Part shown: piece after piece, positions 27,144 through 32,835 of the stretch
Numbering within the stretch: position 1 is the first letter of the stretch
How the letters are laid out: the number at the start of each line of letters is the position of its first letter
DNA from: Pseudomonadota bacterium
GTDB lineage: Bacteria > Pseudomonadota > Gammaproteobacteria > Acidiferrobacterales > Acidiferrobacteraceae
Direction of reading: 5' to 3'
DNA length: 32,835 nt
Assembly: GCA_021777535.1 (NCBI GenBank)
Contig: JAJYDN010000024.1
Span: forward strand, 1-32,835
Translations under genes and position numbers: made by a program
Notes under the pieces: generated by a model
The model's database searches: none
Seen by the model: only the letters and a program-made list of their open reading frames with translations
Told to the model about the DNA's origin: nothing

Positions 27144-28126
27144 CAAATGACCTCCCTCGTTTTGTCGTCCCGCACCAGACGGCCGTCGTTTCCGGCATTG
27201 ATTACGGGCACCACGCCCATCTTCTTCACCACACGGCCGTCGTGCAGAACTGCGGTGCCCAAAGCTATATGGCGCACCAGAAATCGCGGATAAGGGTTTT
27301 CCTGATCGGCAGGGAAACCAAGGACTTCCGAGTGCTGCGTATGCGCCAGAACGCCGGTCCCCATGCTGAGCCCGTCTTCGCGCATCTGCTGGATCGCCTG
27401 GCGACGCACCTGCCCGGCAAGCCGGGAAAGGGCGACCCACTCCTGATTCCACCCGCCGATGCCCATACCCATGCCGCCCATACCCATGCCGCCCATACCC
27501 ATCGGTCCGCCTGTGTTCAAAACCGCCACGTTCGCACCCGCCGTCATGCCCATGCCCGCCATACCCGGACCCAACCAGCTGTACTGGGCACCAATCGCCA
27601 CACCCACCGGAACGATCCCCGCCTCGAGAAGCCGCAGGAATTCCAGCGCCGATACGGTAGCTACTGCCGGATTGGCCGATTCCGGCAGACCATCGAGGCG
27701 TACCGCCGTCCCTGTGACGCCGTAGTCCATGTGATCTGCGTTTTCGGTGCCGGGCATGCGCCTGATGCGCATGGTCACATCCACAACAGCATTGGCGCCC
27801 ATAAGGGCGGCTTCCTGCCACATACGATTGAGCGCGGTCTTCCAGCCATGGAAATGACCTTGCGTCCAGGAATACCCGAAATGGAACCAGCAGTTTCCCG
27901 ATACCATCCCTATGGGGCGAATGCCGCGAAGACGTTGCGCAAGCAGACTTCCTGGCGCGCTGGTACTCACCCAGGGCTCGCGCCCGTCCGCAGTCGCCTT
28001 GAGGCGCGCCTTGACGAACTCCGGCAAGTCTCCCCGCTCCAGTGCCGTCTCCCATTGCTGGGCGCGCGCAGCCGCCTCTGCGCTGACACTCCCGTTGTTG
28101 CCAAACAAACCCCTGAACCATGCCAT
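27143..28126 (-). CDS. Diverged double YbjQ-like protein with Gly/Met linker
   Basis: A 327-residue protein with two diverged YbjQ-like halves. Half one (about 65-155) has IRPIGMVSGNCWFHFGY then EAALMGANAVVDVTMRI and YGVTGTAVRL. Half two (about 170-310) has LEAGIVPVGVAIGAQYSW, IQQMREDGLSMGTGV and IALGTAVLHDG. Inside half two a low-complexity insert GPMGMGGMGMGGMGMGIGG is coded by a 15-bp tandem repeat. The N-terminal 60 residues are unmatched. GGGGGAAA precedes the ATG. The gene sits between an unknown small gene (10 bases upstream) and the second YbjQ-like gene (overlapping by one base). It is unlike common YbjQ proteins in length and sequence, so the domain call is moderate. Confidence 0.75.
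   Translation of the reverse strand: MAWFRGLFGNNGSVSAEAAARAQQWETALERGDLPEFVKARLKATADGREPWVSTSAPGSLLAQRLRGIRPIGMVSGNCWFHFGYSWTQGHFHGWKTALNRMWQEAALMGANAVVDVTMRIRRMPGTENADHMDYGVTGTAVRLDGLPESANPAVATVSALEFLRLLEAGIVPVGVAIGAQYSWLGPGMAGMGMTAGANVAVLNTGGPMGMGGMGMGGMGMGIGGWNQEWVALSRLAGQVRRQAIQQMREDGLSMGTGVLAHTQHSEVLGFPADQENPYPRFLVRHIALGTAVLHDGRVVKKMGVVPVINAGNDGRLVRDDKTREVI
27461..27503. repeat. 15-bp tandem repeat coding the Gly/Met linker
   Basis: GCCCATACCCATGCC occurs at 27461-27475 and 27476-27490, with a partial third copy to 27503. On the minus strand it codes a repeated GMGGM pattern. Copy number could vary between strains without breaking the frame. Confidence 0.85.
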
Positions 28127-28136
28127 ACATTTCCCC

Positions 28137-28523
28137 CTAGGACATGAGGAATTCCTGGAGTACCCGGCTTGCGTCCGTCACACTGCCAGACAGTTGTTCC
28201 AAGTCCTTCTGGAGCGCGTTGAGCCAGTCAGAAATGGTCATCGCCTCCGTTCGGACCACGATGCCGCGCACTTCATGCTGCCGGGTCGTATCCACTTGCG
28301 CGTTTTGTGCGATGAGGGTATATCGCCCGCCACCCGTACTTATACTTATTCTGCTTACGTGTCTCTGGGTACTAAACAGAGCATCCCTCTTCCTTTCTAC
28401 TTCGACATGTCCCGGCAGGGATTGTTCAAGCTTACCCGCAAGCGCTTCTATGAAGGCCTTGAGATCCGTCTGCGCGCGCCGGACCCACGCGGCGTGGAGG
28501 TCGAAACTATTGATCTCATCCAT
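28137..28523 (-). CDS. Unknown 128-residue protein, first gene of the psp-like operon
   Basis: Not recognised. The protein has a helical N-terminal third (INSFDLHAAWVRRAQTDLK), a beta-rich middle (HVSRISISTGGGRYTLIAQNA and EVRGIVVRTEAMT), and a helical C-terminus (DWLNALQKDLEQLSGSVTDA). It has no signal peptide or membrane helix and no cysteine, so it is likely a cytoplasmic soluble or membrane-surface protein. It is 10 bases from the first YbjQ-like gene on the same strand and leads the operon that ends in pspA. Its third-position GC is lower than the housekeeping genes. A binding or regulatory role next to PspA is a guess from context. Confidence 0.72.
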   Translation of the reverse strand: MDEINSFDLHAAWVRRAQTDLKAFIEALAGKLEQSLPGHVEVERKRDALFSTQRHVSRISISTGGGRYTLIAQNAQVDTTRQHEVRGIVVRTEAMTISDWLNALQKDLEQLSGSVTDASRVLQEFLMS

Positions 28524-29064
28524 CGTTCCACCGTATCAAATCGCACTTTCCAAGGTTAGTTGACAACACGAAATGGTGCATTGCGAACGCCTTTCCCGCT
28601 TCTTGACCCAGGCCTCCCGCGGCCTCTCGATTCCTATCGCGCATCGCACCGCGACGTCAAAACACGAGGTCGCATTGCAATGCGTACCTTTGGATGCGGA
28701 ACATCCGCCGGCATACGCGGCGCCCCTGCGGCCCCGACATTGGGGAAACGCGAGCTCCCACGCTCCGCCCGAAATCCCCATGGGCCCCTTTCAGGGCGGG
28801 GACCCCTCTGCACCCTGCGGTATTAGAGGGCCTCCGCTCTCGGGCGTTCCCGCATCTGCTCACATACTCAGCGATCCGGGCGCCACGAGACACCCGGCCG
28901 CCCGACACACTGCCCCCCCGGCAAAACACCGCCCCTTCCTCTGCAAAGGGGCTCCGTTCGCGAAACGCCAGGTGTATTTTGTGTGCGCACACAGACCGGA
29001 CGCGTCGGGAACCAAGCGCTGATCCCGTGCCGCCGTTTTGCAGTGAATTCGCACAGGTAGCGGT
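28524..29064. other. 541-base gap with no gene seen
   Basis: Several frames are open but read as low-complexity, Pro/Arg-rich peptides without family signal or ribosome binding sites. A small inverted repeat GCCCCTT/AAGGGGC lies near 28931-28952 without a T run. It also holds the unseen promoter of the psp-like operon at its left end, where TTGTCAACTAA occurs on the minus strand. Confidence 0.4.
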
Positions 29065-29742
29065 TCAATCGAACCGCTGAAATATCGCAGAAAGGGGCTG
29101 ACGGCTTTTTGCAGGCTGCGGCTCACTGCGATACCCAAAAGCTACCATGCAACTCACGCGCATTTGTTCTGTATCGACATGAAAATCATCACGCAGGATG
29201 CCATTGACCGCGTCCATCGGGAACCCCTCGATGGGACAGCTGTCTATCCCAAGGAGTGCGGCTGCCGTCATCATGTTGCCCAAGGCAATATACGTCTGTC
29301 TTGCCGACCACTCGAAAAGCAGGCGATCCGACTCGAGAAGATGGAAATCGGATTCCTGGAAATTTTTTACCAGCCCCTCGCGTCTCTCGAGATGCGCCTC
29401 CGGCAAATGGTGCACATCACGCATCATGTGCCAGATGTAATCCGCATCATAGCGCATACTCTTGGCCGTTCGCGCCAGAATGATGACGAAATGGCTTGCT
29501 GTCGGCAGCGATTTCTGCGCGCCCCATGTCACGACGCGCAGCTTGTCGCGCAAACCCATATTCTGGACAAGAAGGAACTTCCATGGCTCGAAGCCATAAG
29601 AACTCGGACTAAGGCGGCCTGACTCGAGAATCGCGTCGAACTGAGAATCCGGTATTTTTCTAGTTCCGTCGAATACCTTGCAGGCATGCCGAAATCGCAT
29701 GGCATCAAGAACCGTTTCAACTGCGACTCCCTCAGTACTCAT
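29065..29742 (-). CDS. Nitroreductase family NAD(P)H-dependent oxidoreductase
   Basis: A 225-residue FMN enzyme of the NfsB-like nitroreductase family, dimeric and cytoplasmic, reducing nitroaromatics, quinones or similar compounds. Marks are MRFRHACKVFDGTRKIPD at the N-terminal FMN phosphate site (R..RH..), ESGRLSPSSYGFEPWKFLLVQ, and AALLGIDSCPIEGFPMDAVNGIL near the C-terminal flavin contacts. It ends VAFGYRSEPQPAKSRQPLS. AGGAGA lies nine bases before the ATG. It sits alone at the edge of the mobile region and uses fewer GC-ending codons than the core genes, so it may have been acquired. The natural substrate cannot be named. Confidence 0.9.
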   Translation of the reverse strand: MSTEGVAVETVLDAMRFRHACKVFDGTRKIPDSQFDAILESGRLSPSSYGFEPWKFLLVQNMGLRDKLRVVTWGAQKSLPTASHFVIILARTAKSMRYDADYIWHMMRDVHHLPEAHLERREGLVKNFQESDFHLLESDRLLFEWSARQTYIALGNMMTAAALLGIDSCPIEGFPMDAVNGILRDDFHVDTEQMRVSCMVAFGYRSEPQPAKSRQPLSAIFQRFD

Positions 29743-29993
29743 TTTTAATGTCTCCTGGTGATGGGCGACATAATCACGAAGCGCAGCGGGGGAAAACCCA
29801 TCTCCCGCGAGGGTACTCCGCCGAACGGATTTATGGAAGCGCCGTTTTTGAGCGAACCGCGCGGTAGACCGCGAGGCGCCGTCTTACGCGGTCTGGGTCG
29901 CATGAAGACCGGCGGCCGGAGACTTCTATCCAGGCGGCATGGTCACCACGATGCGCCTTGATGGGCCGCAACGAGATATATGTAATAGGCAGG

Positions 29994-30335
29994 TTAGGCT
30001 GGGTGGCTGCCGGGCGGCGCATGGTCGTCGCAAGCTATCGAATACCGGTGTTGCAGTACCCGCAGGCGGCCCGGGGCACCGCAGGTCTCGCACACGGTGC
30101 CGGACTCGGCGCCCGCCTCCTCAATGAGCGCGTCCATCGCCTCGTTCAGGTGATCGCCATACCAACGCAAACGGGCAAACTTGCTCTTCACCTGGGTCGC
30201 GCAAGGATGGTCGTGCGCGCCAAGTTGGAGGCCTGCTGCCCGGGCTTGGGCGTCCAGCCGCTCCGACAACTGCCACAGGAGAACGAACCAGCCATCACCG
30301 CACTCAAACCCGAAAGGAAGTTTCCGACGGTACAA
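29994..30335 (-). pseudogene. Phage-type hypothetical protein, probably 5'-truncated
   Basis: The frame codes a small protein with the sequence pattern PFGFECGDGWFVLLWQLSERL, then QVKSKFARLRWYGD, and a zinc-knuckle-like end CETCGAPGRLR...ACDDHA. I associate this layout with hypothetical proteins in phages and genomic islands; function is unknown. The only start codon available is a TTG at 30335, but the same frame stays open and family-like upstream (RLHEAFPAL), without an ATG or GTG before a stop near 30410. The real N-terminus therefore seems lost. The neighbouring IS66 remnant fits a decayed island. Confidence 0.5.
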
Positions 30336-30542
30336 CGCCGGGAAGGCCTCGTGCAGGCGGCATTCGTGATCTGCGTTCGTATGCTCTGTTTGGCCTACGG
30401 TGTTGACCAGTTATTGGTAAGGAGGTATCCGCTCCATAAACCCCACCCTCCCCACAGTGGCTTTGGATCTGTAGTCTTTTTCTTCGGAAGGGCGGCGAGA
30501 TCAGGGCAGACGGGGCGATACAGCGGGATGGCAGACGGGCGT

Positions 30543-30770
30543 TTAAGCGGCGGACCGGCGAAGCGTCGGATCGGAGGCAAGGTTCATGGACAGCAAGGCC
30601 TCGAGGTCGTCGATGGTCTGGGCCTTGGGGAGATCGGTAAAGATCTTTCGCAGGTAATGGTAGGGCTCGAGGCCATTGGCCTTACAGGTCTCGATCAGGC
30701 TATAGAGATTGGCCGAGGCCTTCACGCCACCGACACTGTCTGTGAAAAGCCAGTTGCGCCGTTTATGCAA
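30543..30770 (-). pseudogene. IS66-family transposase, C-terminal remnant
   Basis: The 75-codon frame reads KRRNWLFTDSVGGVKASANLY, then SLIETCKANGLEPYHYLRKI and FTDLPKAQTIDDLEALL. This is the C-terminal domain of IS66-type DDE transposases (TnpC), normally the last part of a protein of about 500 residues. Everything upstream, including the DDE core, is missing. The break coincides with a 32-bp perfect palindrome (30757-30788), whose left arm is IS66 sequence. Terminal repeats of the element were not identified. Confidence 0.9.
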
Positions 30771-30788
30771 AGCTTTGCATAAACGGCG
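30757..30788. repeat. 32-bp perfect palindrome at the IS66 break point
   Basis: CGCCGTTTATGCAAAG joined to its exact reverse complement CTTTGCATAAACGGCG, with AAGCTT at the centre and no spacer. The left arm includes codons of the IS66 transposase remnant. The symmetry ends abruptly on both sides. Confidence 0.95.
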
Positions 30789-30936
30789 TTATGCACGGTT
30801 CATTATTAGGTACGGTTTGCGTTCAGTTACCCCCAAGGTCCCCGGTTTCCCAAGGATCGCGGCGCGCATCGTTATTTTCCACCTGACATAAAAATGGTGT
30901 TTCCTGGGGATCTTGGACCCCCACCAGGAGAACATC

Positions 30937-32178
30937 ATGTCAAGAGATTCCTATTTGGCAACACCCTCGGGCCTGCGACTGACCGCAGGTCCACTCCGCG
31001 GTATCGTGACCCCCTACATCGAGACCCTGCGCGTCGGGCGCTATGCGGCGCGCACCGTCCAGATATATCTAGACTGCCTGGCCCGATTCGGCGATTGGAT
31101 GGCGGTCGAAGGGATTGCTGCGTCATGCATTGATAGACCACTCATCGAGCGCTTCCTGGACCGGTTGGTTTCGCCTCCTTCCGGTTCGGCGCATCGGAGC
31201 GCGGTGGCCAACGCGCAGGCGGCGCTTAGGCATATGCTTTTGCTGCTACCGCGCACCGGGACCACAGCGACCGCCGATCCGCTGACGGCCGAACTCGCTG
31301 GGTTTGACGCCTATCTCGCGGATGTCTGCGGGCTTGCGGAGGCCACACGTGGTGAGCGGTCTCGGCATGTGGGCGCCTTCCTCGGCCAGGTGTTTGGCGC
31401 CCACGCCCCGGTCACCGCCCAGATTTCCGCAAGGCACGTGGAGGCATTCATCGTCGGATTGAGTGCGCGTTGGCGCCCCAGCGCACTGCGGGTCGTCTGC
31501 GGGAGCCTGCGCAGCTACTTCCGGTACCGGGCCTTGCTCGGGGAGTCCACGGCGGCCTTGTCGGCGGCCCTCCCCAGGATCGCGGACTGGCGGGACGCGA
31601 ACTTACCCAAGGTGCTTTCGGACCATGAGTTGGACGCCTTCTTGCAAGCCTTCGATCGCTCAGACCCCGTTGGACGACGCGATTACGCGATCGCCCGCTG
31701 CCTGATCGATCTCGGTCTGCGCGGCCATGAGGTGACCTATCTCACGCTGGAGTCGGTGGACTGGCGCGCCGCCACACTCGCGATCCGAAACCCCAAGAGC
31801 CGACGTGTGCAGAGGCTGCCGCTGGCCGCCTCAACAGGCGAGGCTATCGCGCACTATCTGCGCCAGGGGCGGCCCCAGACCGTAAACCGCGCCCTATTCG
31901 TGCGGCACCGCGCCCCCTTCGACACGCCGCTTGGCGTGCCGGCCATCCGCAATGCGATGAACCGCGCCTTCGTGCGCTGCGGACTGCGCGATCGCTTCTG
32001 CAACACCCACGTCCTGCGACGGACCGTGGCCACCCGATTGCAGTGCGCGGGGGCCTCGATCAAGGAAATCGCCGATCTCTTGCGCCACCAGAGCCTGGAC
32101 ACGGCCCGTTCCTACGTCCGCGTCGACATTGAGACCTTGCGCGCGGTCGCTCTTCCGTGGCCCGGGAGTCTGTCATGA
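30937..32178 (+). CDS. Tyrosine recombinase, first of a tandem set (RIT-like)
   Basis: A 413-residue site-specific recombinase with an N-terminal SAM-like DNA-binding part (about 25-195) and a C-terminal catalytic domain. The catalytic residues are all visible: R262 (LGLRGHEVTYL), K287 (NPKSRRVQRL), H358 and R361 (THVLRRTVATRL), H384 (LLRHQSLD) and nucleophile Y393 (SYVRVD). AGGAG seven bases before the ATG at 30937 decides the start over an upstream in-frame option at 30913. Its stop overlaps the ATG of a second recombinase (ATGA). Overlapping recombinase genes in one direction are the mark of recombinase-in-trio (RIT) elements. The active site looks functional. Confidence 0.92.
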   Translation: MSRDSYLATPSGLRLTAGPLRGIVTPYIETLRVGRYAARTVQIYLDCLARFGDWMAVEGIAASCIDRPLIERFLDRLVSPPSGSAHRSAVANAQAALRHMLLLLPRTGTTATADPLTAELAGFDAYLADVCGLAEATRGERSRHVGAFLGQVFGAHAPVTAQISARHVEAFIVGLSARWRPSALRVVCGSLRSYFRYRALLGESTAALSAALPRIADWRDANLPKVLSDHELDAFLQAFDRSDPVGRRDYAIARCLIDLGLRGHEVTYLTLESVDWRAATLAIRNPKSRRVQRLPLAASTGEAIAHYLRQGRPQTVNRALFVRHRAPFDTPLGVPAIRNAMNRAFVRCGLRDRFCNTHVLRRTVATRLQCAGASIKEIADLLRHQSLDTARSYVRVDIETLRAVALPWPGSLS

Positions 32179-32705
32179 GGGCCCCGGCTTCGTGGCAGAC
32201 GCGGGTCGCGGCGTACCTGGCGTACCGGCGCGCCCACGGTTTCGTGCTCGTTATCGCAGACAGTCAGCTGCGGGCGTTTGCCCGCTTCGCCGACACCCAG
32301 GGTCCGGCCGAACATCTGACGGTGGCGCTCGCCGCGGCCTGGGCCCGAACGGCGCGCCGGCCCCATCCGCTGACCTTGGCGCGTCGCATGGAAGTGCTGC
32401 GCGGCTTCGCCCACTACTGCCGGCGCCTGGATCCGGCAACCGAGATCCCTCCGCGGAATCTCTTCGGCTCCGCCCATCGGCGTCTGGTGCCGCATATCTT
32501 CACGGAAGGGGAGCTCATCGCGCTACTTGAAGCGACCGAGACCCTGGTTCCCCGGGGCGGATTGCGCCCGGCGACCTGTCGATGCGTCTTGGGGCTGCTC
32601 GCCGCAAGCGGGCTGCGCATCTCCGAGGCGCTCGCGCTCTCCTGCGCCGACGTTGACTTGAAGACCGGTGTGCTCTCGATTCGCGCCGGCAAGTTCCAGA
32701 AGTAG
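32175..32705 (+). pseudogene. Second tyrosine recombinase, interrupted by a group II intron
   Basis: The frame starts with an ATG overlapping the upstream stop and codes an N-terminal DNA-binding domain (LAYRRAHGFVLVIADSQLRAF to FAHYCRRLDPATEI). The first half of a catalytic domain follows, including the first catalytic Arg in LLAASGLRISEALAL. It stops after RAGKFQK at a TAG that lies on the boundary with intron sequence, before the remaining catalytic residues. A complete protein of this type is normally over 300 residues, so 176 residues is a truncation. The rest of the gene would lie beyond the intron, outside the window. Confidence 0.85.
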
Positions 32706-32744
32706 TCGCGGTAGGGATGCCGATCACTCGGCACCCCCCGCACA

Positions 32745-32777
32745 GATCCGGACAGGCGCTGCTAACGCATCCGGCTC
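32745..32777 (-). ncRNA. Group II intron domain V-like segment
   Basis: GAGCCGGA and TCCGGATC form the lower stem, and GCG/CGC the upper one. The AGC catalytic triad is in place near the 5' end. The segment starts at the base after the RT stop codon. Confidence 0.6.
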
Positions 32778-32835
32778 CTACCTTGAGTATTTGGCGTCAA
32801 AGCGTTTGTAGGGATAAGGATGCACAATCCTAGCC
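32778..32835 (-). CDS. Group II intron reverse transcriptase/maturase, last 18 residues
   Basis: The frame enters from the right edge and ends ARIVHPYPYKRFDAKYSR then TAG at 32780-32778, immediately before the domain V-like segment. The short tail (HPYP..RFDA.YSR) resembles C-termini of bacterial intron reverse transcriptases. The call rests mainly on its position ahead of domains V and VI, because no RT motif lies inside the window. Confidence 0.6.
   Translation of the reverse strand, partial: ARIVHPYPYKRFDAKYSR

Larger units (their letters stand above)
32705..32835 (-). mobile_element. Group II intron, 3' end, inserted antisense to the recombinase gene
   Basis: Read on the minus strand, the sequence is the tail of a reverse-transcriptase gene, directly followed by a domain V-like segment starting GAGCCGGATGCG (32777-32745), then a domain VI-like hairpin. 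That hairpin is GGGGTGCCGA-GTGA-TCGGCATCCC, forward 32714-32737. The following A (32712) is eight bases from a likely 3' end CGAC at 32705, matching the usual branch-point spacing. The element continues past the right edge. Domain V is 33 rather than 34 bases, with an imperfect lower stem (G-A mismatch) and a non-GNRA loop, so splicing activity is doubtful. Boundaries are inferred. Confidence 0.7.

Noticed and set aside
27461-27503. CRISPR-like repeats
   Set aside because: The repeats are directly adjacent, in frame and without spacers, inside a coding gene.
28524-28570. Sigma-54 promoter for the psp-like operon, as in E. coli pspA
   Set aside because: On the minus strand a GG is present (TTGGAAAG) but no GC falls at the required distance, so the -24/-12 pair is not met.
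28573-29022. 149-codon plus-strand open frame in the gap before the nitroreductase
   Set aside because: The product is Pro/His/Arg-rich with no recognisable motif or ribosome binding site; competing frames are equally open.
30750-30800. Integron attC site near the palindrome
   Set aside because: GTTATGC does not match the GTTRRRY core and no cassette or paired inner boxes were seen.

Overview
The window looks like a chromosome segment of a GC-rich gammaproteobacterium. The run miaB-phoH-ybeY-corC-lnt followed by leuS has the same order as in Escherichia coli and related Gammaproteobacteria. Glycolate oxidase genes beside a glyoxylate aminotransferase suggest a C2-salvage route such as autotrophs with a Calvin cycle carry. 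An archaeal-type superoxide dismutase would fit an acidophilic or extreme habitat, for example an Acidiferrobacter-like organism. The genus is a guess; no 16S or other marker is present.

Positions 1-7762 are read on the minus strand: an HslV-like peptidase, a class V aminotransferase, then miaB, phoH, ybeY, corC and lnt (tightly packed, with 1- to 4-base overlaps or gaps), a probable terminator, and the 5' part of leuS, cut by the window edge. Positions 7866-12057 hold glycolate oxidase, split into glcF (plus) and glcD-glcE (minus, converging on glcF), plus an OsmC protein. Positions 12190-18693 carry cspA, a secreted FKBP isomerase, an iron/manganese superoxide dismutase, a zinc-ribbon NUDIX hydrolase, an nrtR-nadA operon with a likely autoregulatory operator and probably leaderless mRNA, a YihY membrane protein, and a CnoX-like chaperedoxin with a small exported protein. 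Positions 19146-25494 carry a GH15 hydrolase, an OprD-like porin with a possible Pho box, and a membrane diguanylate cyclase whose EAL domain has lost its catalytic residues.

Positions 28523 down to 25612 form a compact minus-strand operon: an unknown 128-residue protein, two proteins each with two YbjQ-like domains, and PspA. The usual PspB, PspC and PspF are not seen. This is the best candidate here for an undescribed envelope-stress module.

From about 29.7 kb to the right edge the DNA is accessory: a nitroreductase, a phage-type gene fragment, the C-terminal remnant of an IS66 transposase ending in a 32-bp perfect palindrome, and two overlapping tyrosine recombinases of the recombinase-in-trio kind. 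The second recombinase is interrupted by the 3' end of a group II intron lying on the opposite strand, and the window ends inside that intron's reverse transcriptase gene.
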